Shown here: piece by piece, positions 44,090 through 52,500 of the stretch | Layout of the letters: each line of letters begins with the position of its first letter | Numbering within the stretch: position 1 is the stretch's first letter | Origin: Streptomyces sp. CC228A | GTDB lineage: Bacteria > Actinomycetota > Actinomycetes > Streptomycetales > Streptomycetaceae | DNA length: 64,000 nt | Direction of reading: 5' to 3' | NCBI RefSeq assembly: GCF_021390935.1 | Contig: NZ_JAJPUI010000001.1 | Span: forward strand, 186,001-250,000 | Notes under the pieces: generated by a model | Told to the model about the DNA's origin: nothing | What the model saw: the letters and a program-made list of their open reading frames with translations, nothing else | Databases searched by the model: none | Position numbers and translations under genes: made by a program

Positions 44090-44917
44090 TCAGCCGAAGT
44101 GGGCCGGGTCGGGGCCGAGCCGCCGGCCCTGGTCGAGGGACGCGAACGCCGCGAGGTCGTCGTCGTCCAGGGCGAAGCCGAAGACGTCGATGTTCTCCTC
44201 GATCCGCGAGGGGGTCACCGACTTGGGGATGACCACGTTGCCGAGCTGGAGGTGCCAGCGCAGCACCACCTGCGCCGGGGTGCGGCCGTGCTTGCGGGCG
44301 ATGGCGCCGACCTGCGGGAGGTCCAGCAGGCCGCGGCCCTGGCCGAGCGGCGACCACGCCTCGGTGGCGATGCCGTGGCGGGCGTGGAAGGCGCGGCCCT
44401 CGGCCTGCGCGAGCTGCGGGTGCAGTTCGATCTGGTTGAGGACGGGCACCACGGACGTGGCGTCCAGGAGCCGCTCCAGGTGCTCGGGCAGGAAGTTCGA
44501 CACGCCGATGGAGCGGGCGCGGCCGTCCGCGTGGATCTTCTCCATCGCCTTGTAGGTGTCGACGTAGGCGCCGCGGGACGGGACCGGCCAGTGGATCAGG
44601 TACAGGTCGACGTAGTCCAGGCCGAGCCGCTCCAGGGAGGCGTCGAAGGCGCGCAGCGTGGAGTCGTGGCCGTGGTCGCTGTTCCAGACCTTGGTGGTGA
44701 CGAAGAGCTCCTCGCGGTCGATGCCGGAGGCGGCGATGGCCTGGCCGGTGCCGCGCTCGTTCTCGTAGACGGCGGCGGTGTCGATGCTGCGGTAGCCGGC
44801 CCGCAGGGCGGTGCCGACGGCCTCGGCGGCCTGGTCGTCCGGCACCTGCCAGACCCCGTAGCCGAGCTGGGGCATGGTGGCGCCGTTGTTGAGGGTGAGG
44901 GAGGGGACCGTGGTCAC
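44090..44917 (-). CDS. Aldo/keto reductase
   Basis: 275 aa. Begins LTLNNGATMPQLGYGVWQV; the catalytic set is Asp in YRSIDTAAVY, Tyr in VYENE, Lys in VTTKVW and His in LIHWPV. The NADPH clamp is near IPKSVTPSRIEENIDVF. It is closest in style to 2,5-diketo-D-gluconate reductase/AKR5 enzymes. It reduces aldehydes or ketones with NADPH. The start is GTG 44917 with AAGGA upstream. The gene lies 83 bases beyond the permease stop, on the same strand, but has its own start region. Confidence 0.93.
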   Translation of the reverse strand: MTTVPSLTLNNGATMPQLGYGVWQVPDDQAAEAVGTALRAGYRSIDTAAVYENERGTGQAIAASGIDREELFVTTKVWNSDHGHDSTLRAFDASLERLGLDYVDLYLIHWPVPSRGAYVDTYKAMEKIHADGRARSIGVSNFLPEHLERLLDATSVVPVLNQIELHPQLAQAEGRAFHARHGIATEAWSPLGQGRGLLDLPQVGAIARKHGRTPAQVVLRWHLQLGNVVIPKSVTPSRIEENIDVFGFALDDDDLAAFASLDQGRRLGPDPAHFG

Positions 44918-44999
44918 GTGGCGGCGATCCTTGCGTCGTCGTGGGCTGTCGCTGACACCCCGAACGGTACTCCGCGGCCCCGGGGACGGCCCGGAGTGC

Positions 45000-47315
45000 T
45001 CAGGCGACCGCGCTGAGGGTGTCCGCAGGCCGGCGGCGGGCGGCCCGCGCGGCGGGCAGCACCGCGAGGGCGGCGGCCCCCAGCACCGCGGCGGCCGACA
45101 GCGCCAGCAGGTACGGGACGGGCGGGCCGTGGGCGATGCCCGCACCGACGCCGCTGGTCCGGCCCTGGTGGTCGATGAGCCAGTGGGCCAGCGGCACGCC
45201 GAGCGCGGTCCCGGCGACGGCGGCGGCCAGGGCGGTGGCGGCGGCGGCGGTGACCGTGACAGCGGTGATCTGGCGGGGTGACAGGCCCATGGCCTTCAGC
45301 GCCAGCAGGTCCCGGCGGCTTTCCCGTACGGTGCCGCCGATGGCGGAGGACACCTCGGTCAGGCCGATCAGGGCGAGGACCGCGATGAGCCCGGCCACCA
45401 CGCCGCGCAGCGAGGTGAGGCCGTCGGCGGGCCCGGCGACCTCGTGGAGGTCGAGCCGTCCCGCGGCCGCCTCGGCGAGTTCGGCGCGCACGGCGTGCGG
45501 GTCGGCGCCCGGCCGGATCCGTACGTGGTACAGCGCGGGCTGGAGCGCGGGGTCGTTCTCGCGGAGGGTGTCGAGCGACGTGGACACGACCCGGCCGCCG
45601 TTCTCCGGCTCGATGCTGCGGCCGACGAGGTGCAGCACCTGGGGGCGTCCGGCGACGGTGAGCCGCACCCAGTCCCCCACCTCGACGTCCAGCAGGTCGA
45701 GCAGGCCCTGCCCGGCGACAGCCTCGTCGGGTCCGTGCGCGGGGCGGCCCTCGACGACGGAGTACGGGTAGGGGTCCTGGCGGGTGCCGAGGCCGCGCAG
45801 CGCGATCGTGCCGGTCTGGCCGGGCACGAGGGCGGCGACCTCCAGCCCGCGGTGTGCCGCCACCACGTCGGGGCTGCGCTGGAGGAGGGCGCGGGCCTCG
45901 CGGTCGCCGACCCCTTCCGCGGGGCGCGCGGTGAGCGCTGCGGGCAGGCCCAGCCGCTCGGGCCGCGAGTCGAAGCGCTCGATGGTGGTCCAGGCGCCGA
46001 GCGCCACGGTGATCAGCAGGAGCGGCAGCCCGAGCCGGGCGACGGTGGCGGCGGCCCGCCCGCGGCGGCCGGGCCCGCCGCCGAAGGCGCGGTGCCAGCC
46101 GAGGACCAGGGCCGGCGGGACACCGGGCAGGGCGAGCGCCCGGCGGGACGCGCGGGACAGCCCCCGGCCGGCGGGCGGGGCGACCCCGTTGCCCGCCGGG
46201 ACGGGCGGGACGCGGCGGCGCGCCACGCGGCGAGCCCGGTGGCGGCGCCGATGAGCAGCACGACCGCGCCGGGGACGCCGAGGAGCGCGGCGGTGTGCCC
46301 GGGCAGGCCCTGCCAGACGCCGACGGCGTCTCCGAGCCGCCCCGGCAGCCGCCCGCCGAGGGTCTGGACGAGCGCGGTGGCGAGCGCGGCGCCGAGGACC
46401 GCGTACGCCAGGTGCTGGACGAGGAAGGCGCGCACGACCTGGCCGGGGGTGAAGCCGACGGCCTTGAGGACGGAGATGTCCCGCAGGTGGCCGCGCACCC
46501 GGGTGCTGATGGCGCCGAAGACGGCGAGCGCGGCGGCGGCGAGCGCCCCGAGGCCGAAGAGGCCGAGGACCTGGCCGAGGAGCCGGGTGTCGCCCTGGGC
46601 TCCGTCGCGTGCCTCCTGCCACGGGGTGACGTCGGTGATGGCGCCCGCGCCGAGGGCGGTGACGGCGCGCTGCACGGCGTACGCGGTGTCGTCGGCGTCG
46701 GTGAGCCGCAGGCCGGTGACGCGGCCGGGCCGGCCGGGGGTGTCGCGCACGGCGGCGGGGGCGCCCAGACGGTGCCGGGGCGCTCGCCGGGCGTGTAGTG
46801 CGGCTCCGCGGTGTCGGCGATGCCGAGGACGGTGAGGGTGCGGCCGCCGGGCCCCGGGAGGGCCAGGCGGTCGCCGGGGCGGCGACCAGGGCGGCGGCGA
46901 GGCTGCCGTCGAGGACGACGCCGTCGGGCACGGCCGGGTCGAGCCAGCGTCCGGAGGTGAGCAGGGGGCGGCCGGTGGCGGGCGGGCCGCCGGGCTCGAC
47001 CGCGCGCAGTTCGACCGCGGCGCGGGCGCCGCCGGCGGTGACGCTGGTGATGACGGTGTCGTACGGCCCCGCGGTGGCGGCGACGCCGTCGAGTGCGGCG
47101 AGCCGGGCCGGGTCGGCGGCGCGGGTGGTGTGCAGCCAGACGTGGGCGCCGTGGGACTGGGTGAAGATCCGCTGCCAGGGGTTGGTGGCGTAGCCGAAGA
47201 GGGCGGTGGCGAGCAGCAGGGACGCGACGATCCCCGCGGTGGCGGACACGAGGAAGAGCGCCTCCCCCCGGTGGTTCCGGGAGGTGGCGTGCGCCCAGCG
47301 CAGCATGGCCCGCAC
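45000..47315 (-). CDS. FtsX/MacB-like ABC permease (three frame changes)
   Basis: About 770 aa when repaired. Frame A gives the N-terminal helix (SRNHRGEALFLVSATAGIVASLLLATALFGY) and first periplasmic domain. The reading then passes to frame B near 46876, to frame C near 46760 (LGQVLGLFGLGALAAAALAVFGA, DISVLKAVGFTPGQVVRAFLVQHL) and back to frame A near 46205 to finish with a second FtsX core (GLIAVLALIGLTEVSSAI, RRDLLALKAMGLSPRQITAVTV). Net change is zero. Duplicated FtsX cores with periplasmic domains mark MacB-like or LolE-like exporters. It forms an operon with the ATPase and PadR genes. The breaks are in G/C runs and probably errors. Confidence 0.8.
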   Translation of the reverse strand: MRAMLRWAHATSRNHRGEALFLVSATAGIVASLLLATALFGYATNPWQRIFTQSHGAHVWLHTTRAADPARLAALDGVAATAGPYDTVITSVTAGGARAAVELRAVEPGGPPATGRPLLTSGRWLDPAVPDGVVLDGSLAAALVAAPATAWPSRGPAAAPSPSSASPTPRSRTTRPASAPAPSGRPRRRARHPRPARPRHRPAAHRRRRHRVRRAARRHRPRRGRHHRRHPVAGGTRRSPGRHPAPRPGPRPLRPRGARRRRARRLRRHQHPGARPPAGHLRPQGRRLHPRPGRARLPRPAPGVRGPRRRARHRARPDPRRAAAGAARRRRRRLAGPARAHRRAPRRPRRGRAAHRRRHRARRVARRRVPPVPAGNGVAPPAGRGLSRASRRALALPGVPPALVLGWHRAFGGGPGRRGRAAATVARLGLPLLLITVALGAWTTIERFDSRPERLGLPAALTARPAEGVGDREARALLQRSPDVVAAHRGLEVAALVPGQTGTIALRGLGTRQDPYPYSVVEGRPAHGPDEAVAGQGLLDLLDVEVGDWVRLTVAGRPQVLHLVGRSIEPENGGRVVSTSLDTLRENDPALQPALYHVRIRPGADPHAVRAELAEAAAGRLDLHEVAGPADGLTSLRGVVAGLIAVLALIGLTEVSSAIGGTVRESRRDLLALKAMGLSPRQITAVTVTAAAATALAAAVAGTALGVPLAHWLIDHQGRTSGVGAGIAHGPPVPYLLALSAAAVLGAAALAVLPAARAARRRPADTLSAVA

Positions 47316-47320
47316 GGTCC

Positions 47321-48253
47321 TCAGTCCCTCAGCTCGACGACGCGGGCGGGGGTGGCTGCGGCGCCGGCGGCCGGGCCGGCGTCCAGGCGGGCGTCGTCGG
47401 TGATCCGGCCGTCGAAGAAGCTGATGACCCGGTCGGCGGCGCTGGCCAGCCGGGCGTCGTGGGTGACCAGGACGATGGTCTGGCCGCGCTGGTGGAAGCG
47501 GGACAGCAGCCGCATGACCTCGCGGGTGCCCTTGCTGTCGAGGCTGCCTGCGGGCTCGTCCGCGAGGAGCAGCCGCGGGTGGTTGACGAGGGCGCGGGCG
47601 AGGGCCACGCGCTGCTGCTCGCCGCCGGACAGCTCGCCGGGCATGCTGCGGGCCTTGGCGGTGAGGCCCAGCTCGGCGAGGAGTTCCTCGCGCTCTGCGC
47701 GTGCCTTCTTCGGGGCGGCCCCGGCGAGCAGGGCGGGGAGCTCGACGTTGTCGGCGACGGTGAGGTTCGAGACGAGGTTGAAGAACTGGAAGACGATGCC
47801 GATGCGGCGGCGCCGCTCGACGGCCCAGCGGGCCTCGCTGTAGGAGTCGGTGGACTCGCCGTCGAGGCGGAGGGTGCCGCCGTCCGGCCGCTGGAGCCCG
47901 CCGAGCAGGTGGAGGAGGGTGGACTTGCCCGCGCCGGAGGGGCCGGTGACGGCGACGAACTCGCCGTGGTGAACGGTCAGGTCGATGCCGCGGACGGCGT
48001 GGACGGGCCCGCCCTCGCCGCGGTGGGTCTTGGTGAGCCCCTCGGCCTCCAGCAGCGGGGCGGGAGCGGGGGATGCGGCGGTGCCGCCGGTGGCGCGGGC
48101 GCCCCTGTCGCCGGAGGCTCCGGAGGCTGAGGCGGGGGCGGAGCTGCCGGTCCCGCGGTGGGCTTCGGGGGCGGAGGCGGCGGCCTCGCCGGAGGCTCCG
48201 GCTGTGCCGGATATGCCGGGGTCGGCGGGGCCGGGCCGGTCCGTGGTGCTCAT
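47321..48253 (-). CDS. ABC transporter ATPase, MacB/LolD-type
   Basis: 310 aa. The first 65 residues are a low-complexity Gly/Ala/Ser/Pro tail. The ATPase follows, with Walker A GPSGAGKST, Q-loop IVFQFFNLVSNLTVADN, signature LSGGEQQR, Walker B LLLADEP and H-loop LVTHDA. It powers the adjacent FtsX-like permease (start 5 bases after this stop). Its ATG overlaps the PadR TGA, so all three are one translation-coupled operon. Confidence 0.93.
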   Translation of the reverse strand: MSTTDRPGPADPGISGTAGASGEAAASAPEAHRGTGSSAPASASGASGDRGARATGGTAASPAPAPLLEAEGLTKTHRGEGGPVHAVRGIDLTVHHGEFVAVTGPSGAGKSTLLHLLGGLQRPDGGTLRLDGESTDSYSEARWAVERRRRIGIVFQFFNLVSNLTVADNVELPALLAGAAPKKARAEREELLAELGLTAKARSMPGELSGGEQQRVALARALVNHPRLLLADEPAGSLDSKGTREVMRLLSRFHQRGQTIVLVTHDARLASAADRVISFFDGRITDDARLDAGPAAGAAATPARVVELRD

Positions 48254-48777
48254 CGCCGCTGCTCCTCCAGCTCTTCCAGCTCCTCCTGGCAGCGCTCCAG
48301 CCAGTCCAGGTCGGCCTGCAGGTGCAGCATGGCGCCCTCGATGAGGAGGTGCGCCATCCGGTTGTCCCGGTTCTCGGTGGTGGCCAGCTTGGACAGGGTG
48401 CGCATGGTGTTGAGGTACTCGCGTCGCTGCTTGTTGATGAGGGTGATCTGGTCCGCGAGACCGGTACGGGGGGCGAGGGCGAGCTTCATGAAGAACTCGT
48501 CGCGGATCCGCGGCTCGTCCGCGGTCTCCTCGAACCAGGCGCGCAGCGCCTCCCGCCCGGCGGCGGTGAGACGGTAGATCTTCTTGTTGGGCCGGCTCGA
48601 CTGGGCGACTTCCTCGCCCTCGATGAGTCCCGACTTCTCCAGCCGGCCGAGGGTCACGTAGATCTGGCCGACGTTGGGCTGAGGGTACGCGGCGCCCAGC
48701 AGTTGCTCAAGGTCCTGTTTGAGCTCGTACCCGTGGGCCGGCCCGCCGGCGAGGAGAGCGAGGAGCTGCATGCGCAC
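48250..48777 (-). CDS. PadR family transcriptional regulator
   Basis: 175 aa. PadR winged helix: MQLLALLAGGPAHGYELKQDL, then PNVGQIYVTLGRLEKSGLIEGEEVAQSSRPNKKIYRLTAAGREAL, and a coiled C-terminal dimer helix (DWLERCQEELEELEEQRR). GTG 48777 is chosen because AAGGAG lies 10 bases upstream; an ATG two codons later is possible. It heads the PadR-ATPase-permease operon and is divergent from a sugar-binding protein gene. A 14-base motif in the shared promoter recurs upstream of the alpha-glucosidase operon. Confidence 0.93.
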   Translation of the reverse strand: MRMQLLALLAGGPAHGYELKQDLEQLLGAAYPQPNVGQIYVTLGRLEKSGLIEGEEVAQSSRPNKKIYRLTAAGREALRAWFEETADEPRIRDEFFMKLALAPRTGLADQITLINKQRREYLNTMRTLSKLATTENRDNRMAHLLIEGAMLHLQADLDWLERCQEELEELEEQRR

Positions 48778-48839
48778 TCGGGTGGCTCTCCTTCTGTCGC
48801 GATACGGGATCGATGTGCTCTGCGCCCTAGTATCGCCGA

Positions 48840-48853
48840 ATGCCTAACAGGTA
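48840..48853. promoter_or_regulatory. Shared 14-base motif, copy 1
   Basis: ATGCCTAACAGGTA, containing the palindrome CCT-aac-AGG, in the PadR/binding-protein divergent promoter. The same 14 bases occur inverted at 50569-50582. A candidate PadR target. Confidence 0.5.
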
Positions 48854-48908
48854 TACATGCCCCTGACCTGACGACGCCGTCCGGTGCCAGTGCTCCAGGG
48901 AGGAACCT

Positions 48909-50180
48909 ATGCGGTGGATGCGTGCCGCGGGTAGGGGGTTCCTTGCCGCGGTCCTGATCCTGACGGCCTCCGTGGCGTCGGCGGCCCCCGGCGGCGGGCG
49001 CGGCGAAGGACGCGGCCCGGTGACGCTGGCGACCGCCGGCGACCTGACCGGCTACCTGCGGCCGCTGCTGGACGACTGGAACGCGCGGCACCCGGGCGAG
49101 CAGGTCACGCTCGTGGAGCTGCCCGACTCGGCGGACGAGACCCGGGCCCAGATGGTCACCGACCTGCGGTCCGGCGAGGGCCGGTTCGACGTCCTCAACA
49201 TCGATGTGGCGTGGACCTCCGAGTTCGCGGCGGCCGGGTGGATCGCGCCGCTGGAGGCGCGCCGCTTCCCGCTCGGCGCCCTGCTGCCGCCGGTCGTCGA
49301 CACCGCCACGTACGGCGGGAAGCTGTACGCGGTCCCGTACGTGACCAACGCGGGCATGCTGTTCTACCGGTCCGACGTGCTGGCGGCGGAGGGCGAGCGG
49401 CCCCCGCGCACCTGGGCGGAGCTGGAGCGGCAGGCCGCGGCGCTCGCCCCGAGGCACGGGCTCGGCGGCTACGCGGGCCAGTTCCTGCCCTATGAGGGGC
49501 TGACGGTCAACACCGTGGAGGCCGTCTACTCGGCGGGCGGGGCGGTGCCGGGCACGGCCGGGGGCGGCGGCCGGACGGCCGGGGACGCGGCGGCCGCGCG
49601 GGCCGGGGTGGACTTCCTGGCGCGCGGTGTCCGCGACGGATGGATCCCGCGCGAGGCCCTGGCGTACACGGAGGAGGAGTCGCGCCGGGCGTTCCAGGAC
49701 GGGAGGCTGCTCTTCCTGCGGAACTGGCCCTACGCCTGGGCGGCCGCGGCCGGGCCCGGTTCGCGGGTGGCCGGGCGCTTCGGAGCCGTACCGCTGCCGG
49801 GGGCCGACGGGCCGGGCACGAGCGTGCTGGGCGGGTCGAACCTGGCGGTGAGCGAACGGGCGCGGCACCCCGGGACCGCGGCGGAGCTGATCGCGTACCT
49901 GACGAGCGAGCCGGTGCAGCGGCGGGTCCTCACGGAGGGCGCCCTGCCGCCGGTGCGGGCCGCGCTGTACGAGGACGCCGAGCTGGTGCGGGCCTTCCCG
50001 TACCTGCCGGCGCTGCGGGAGAGCGTGCTGGCGGCCCGCCCGCGCCCGAAGAGCCCGCGGTACGGCCAGGTGAGCCTGGTGGTCCAGGCGGTGATGCACG
50101 ACGTGCTGGCGCAGCGCCAGTCGCCCGAGGCGGCGGTACGGCGGATGACGGCGGAGCTGGAGGCGCTGGCAGCCCGCTGA
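48909..50180 (+). CDS. Extracytoplasmic sugar-binding protein (ABC SBP), no adjacent permease
   Basis: 423 aa. Signal peptide (hydrophobic 10-25, ending ASA); no lipobox is obvious. The mature protein is a class D SBP fold of the maltose/trehalose type: VTLATAGDLTGYLRPLLDDWNARHPGEQVTLVEL, RFDVLNIDVAWTSEFAAAGWIAPL and GKLYAVPYVTNAGMLFYR. The ATG at 48909 follows GGGAGGAA. No permease follows; a second complete SBP/permease operon starts 2.3 kb downstream. It may feed the same permeases. Confidence 0.88.
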   Translation: MRWMRAAGRGFLAAVLILTASVASAAPGGGRGEGRGPVTLATAGDLTGYLRPLLDDWNARHPGEQVTLVELPDSADETRAQMVTDLRSGEGRFDVLNIDVAWTSEFAAAGWIAPLEARRFPLGALLPPVVDTATYGGKLYAVPYVTNAGMLFYRSDVLAAEGERPPRTWAELERQAAALAPRHGLGGYAGQFLPYEGLTVNTVEAVYSAGGAVPGTAGGGGRTAGDAAAARAGVDFLARGVRDGWIPREALAYTEEESRRAFQDGRLLFLRNWPYAWAAAAGPGSRVAGRFGAVPLPGADGPGTSVLGGSNLAVSERARHPGTAAELIAYLTSEPVQRRVLTEGALPPVRAALYEDAELVRAFPYLPALRESVLAARPRPKSPRYGQVSLVVQAVMHDVLAQRQSPEAAVRRMTAELEALAAR

Positions 50181-50243
50181 GGCCCGGCGGCGCCGTCCCG
50201 GCGGTCACCTGACCCGCCGCCCCTCGGGACGCCTGGCGTCCCC

Positions 50244-50333
50244 GGGGTGCGGCAGCGCCTCGGAGCGCGGACGCGTCCTCGGGGCGCGGCGGCGCCTCGG
50301 AGCGCGGACGCGTCCTCGGGGCGCGGCGGCGGG
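50244..50333. repeat. 37-base tandem repeat
   Basis: Two full copies (50244-50280 and 50281-50317, two mismatches) and a partial third (to 50333). Each holds GCGCCTCGGAGCGCGGACGC then GTCCTC. It lies in the 582-base gap 50181-50762, whose first half is very GC-rich without genes and whose second half holds the promoter of the sugar operon. Confidence 0.8.
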
Positions 50334-50568
50334 ACCGGCGGCGGGTGCCGGCGGAGGTCCGGCGGCGGTCCGGCGGAGGATGGAGCGGCTGCCGGTGCCG
50401 CGGGCGGCCACCGGCGGCCCGCGCCGCCCCGCGGGGTTCGGCAGCCGCGCCGCCCCGCGATGGTGCGGCCGCGGCGGCGCCCCGCACGGCGCGGCGGCTG
50501 CGGACGGGCGCCTGGCGTCGCGAGGGCCGTATGAGGCCCGTTCATGGCCGAGCCACCCCACCCCTATT

Positions 50569-50582
50569 TACCTGTTAGGCAT
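50569..50582. promoter_or_regulatory. Shared 14-base motif, copy 2
   Basis: TACCTGTTAGGCAT, the exact reverse complement of the motif at 48840. It lies 181 bases before the alpha-glucosidase gene. A looser form, ACCTAACATGC, follows at about 50688-50698. Confidence 0.5.
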
Positions 50583-50665
50583 GCCGGGCGCCTCCAGGCT
50601 GCCGGTTTCCGAGGGGACAAACCGGGTCATTTCCTGGTAACTCGCCAGTGTTTATTACATCGTCG

Positions 50666-50729
50666 TTGACTTCTGATGAACCCAGCTACCTAACATGCAT
50701 GCATAACCGCTGCCCTTGCTCGGGCAGCG
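50666..50729 (+). promoter_or_regulatory. Promoter region of the alpha-glucosidase/ABC operon
   Basis: A TTGACT hexamer (50666-50671) is followed by candidate -10 elements TACCTA (50687) or TAACAT (50691); neither spacing is ideal. The alternating ATGCATGCAT at 50695-50704 is palindromic. A hairpin CTGCCC-ttgct-cGGGCAG at about 50710-50728 would lie in the leader. This stretch is clearly less GC-rich than its surroundings, as expected for a regulated promoter. Confidence 0.4.
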
Positions 50730-50762
50730 TGCACCCTTCACGCAGAAACAGGTCAACGGGTG

Positions 50763-52457
50763 ATGCTCACAGCCCCGGCTGGCGACGGCCTCTCGCACCG
50801 CTCCACGCAGACGCACTCCTGGTGGCGCGACGCGGTGATCTACCAGGTGTACGTCCGCAGCTTCCTGGACAGCACCGGCGACGGGATCGGCGACCTCGCC
50901 GGTGTCCGCAGCGGCCTGCCGTACCTCAAGAAACTGGGCGTGGACGGCATCTGGCTCAGCCCCTTCTACCCCTCGCCGCAGCACGACCACGGCTACGACG
51001 TCGCCGACTACTGCGACGTGGACCCGGTCTACGGCGACCTCGACGAGTTCGGCCGGCTCGTCGCCGACGCGCACCGGCTGGGGATCCGGGTGCTGCTCGA
51101 CATCGTCCCGAACCACTGCTCCAGCGAGCACCCGTGGTTCCGCGAGGCGCTCGCCGGCGGCCCCGGCAGCGACGCCCGCGGCCGGTTCCACTTCGCGGAG
51201 GGCCGGGGCCCGGGCGGCGACCTGCCGCCCAACAACTGGCACGCCATGTTCGGCGGCCCGGCCTGGAGCCGGGTCACCGAGCAGGACGGCACGCCCGGCC
51301 AGTGGTACCTGCACATGTTCACGCCCGAGCAGCCCGACCTGAACTGGCGCAACCCCGAGGTGCCCGCCCACTTCGAGGAGGTGCTCCGCTTCTGGCTCGA
51401 CCGGGGGGTGGACGGCTTCCGGATCGACGTGGCCGCAGGGCTGTTCAAGCACCCGGACCTGCCCGACTCCGACGACCCGGAGGCCGACGCCCGCACCCGC
51501 GACTCCGTCAACCCGCTGGCCTGGAACCAGCCCGAGGTGCACGACGTGTGGCGCCGGTGGCGCACGGTGTGCGAGGAGTACACGGCGCGCGACGGCCGGG
51601 AACGGCTGCTGGTCGGCGAGGTGTCCGTGCCCACCGCCCGCGAGCACGCGCTGTACGTGCGCCCCGACGAGCTGCACCAGGCGTTCTTCTTCGACCTGCT
51701 CGGCGCCCCCTGGGACGCGGCCGCGTTCCGCGGGGTCATCGACGAGGCGCTGCGCGACATCGCCGGCACCGGTTCCAGCGTCACGTGGGTGCTCAACAAC
51801 CACGACCAGGTGCGCACGGTGACCCGGTACGGCGAGTCCGGCACGGAGGGCAGCGGCCTCGGCGCCGCCCGCGCCCGCGCCGCCGCGCTGCTGATGCTGG
51901 CGCTGCCCGGCGCCGCGTACGTCTACCAGGGCGAGGAGCTCGGGCTGCCGGAGGTCGTGGACCTGCCGGACGAGGTCCTCACCGACCCGATCTTCCACCG
52001 CACCGGCAGCCGCGCCCGGATCCGCGACGGGTGCCGGGTCCCGCTCCCCTGGTCCGGGCACGCCTCGCCCTTCGGGTTCAGCGCCGGAGCGGAGGCGCGG
52101 CCCTGGCTGCCGCAGCCGTCCTGGTTCGCCGAGCACGCCACCGACCGGGCGCTCGCCGACACCCGCTCCTTCTGGCACCTGTACCGGGACGGGCTCCAGC
52201 TGCGGCGCGGCCTGCCGCAGCTGGGCGAGGGCCCCCTGCGCTGGCTGGAGGCGCCGCCGGACGTCCTCGCCTTCGAGCGGGGCGACGGCCTGGTGTGCGC
52301 CGTGAACTTCGGCACCGCGCCCGTGCCCGCCCCCGTCCCCGGATCGCCGCTGCTGGCCAGCGGGCCGTGCCCGCCCGGGGCGCTGCCCGGTGCCACCGCC
52401 GCCTGGTGGATCACCGACCGCACCACCAGTCCCCCGTCCGCCTCCCTGTCCGCGTAG
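50763..52457 (+). CDS. Cytoplasmic GH13 alpha-glucosidase
   Basis: 564 aa without signal peptide. Starts WWRDAVIYQVYVRSFLDSTGDGIGDL, typical of oligosaccharide alpha-glucosidases (GH13_23/30 type). Region I DIVPNH; nucleophile Asp222 in GFRIDV; acid Glu286 in LLVGEVSV; Asp348 in LNNHD. It hydrolyses imported maltose/isomalto-type oligosaccharides. ATG 50763 (or GTG 50760) has no strong ribosome site. It is followed by SBP and two permease genes on the same strand with gaps of 43, 14 and an overlap, so it heads an import-and-cleave operon. No ATPase gene is present; the importer may use a shared MsiK-type ATPase elsewhere, as is usual in Streptomyces. Confidence 0.93.
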   Translation: MLTAPAGDGLSHRSTQTHSWWRDAVIYQVYVRSFLDSTGDGIGDLAGVRSGLPYLKKLGVDGIWLSPFYPSPQHDHGYDVADYCDVDPVYGDLDEFGRLVADAHRLGIRVLLDIVPNHCSSEHPWFREALAGGPGSDARGRFHFAEGRGPGGDLPPNNWHAMFGGPAWSRVTEQDGTPGQWYLHMFTPEQPDLNWRNPEVPAHFEEVLRFWLDRGVDGFRIDVAAGLFKHPDLPDSDDPEADARTRDSVNPLAWNQPEVHDVWRRWRTVCEEYTARDGRERLLVGEVSVPTAREHALYVRPDELHQAFFFDLLGAPWDAAAFRGVIDEALRDIAGTGSSVTWVLNNHDQVRTVTRYGESGTEGSGLGAARARAAALLMLALPGAAYVYQGEELGLPEVVDLPDEVLTDPIFHRTGSRARIRDGCRVPLPWSGHASPFGFSAGAEARPWLPQPSWFAEHATDRALADTRSFWHLYRDGLQLRRGLPQLGEGPLRWLEAPPDVLAFERGDGLVCAVNFGTAPVPAPVPGSPLLASGPCPPGALPGATAAWWITDRTTSPPSASLSA

Positions 52458-52500
52458 GTCCCTCGCAAGTCCCTCGTAACTCCCCGCGAAAGGTACGAAG

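Noticed and set aside
45000..48777. Bacteriocin or antibiotic gene cluster around the MacB-like exporter
   Set aside because: No biosynthetic or precursor genes adjoin; PadR-controlled exporters of this type are common alone.
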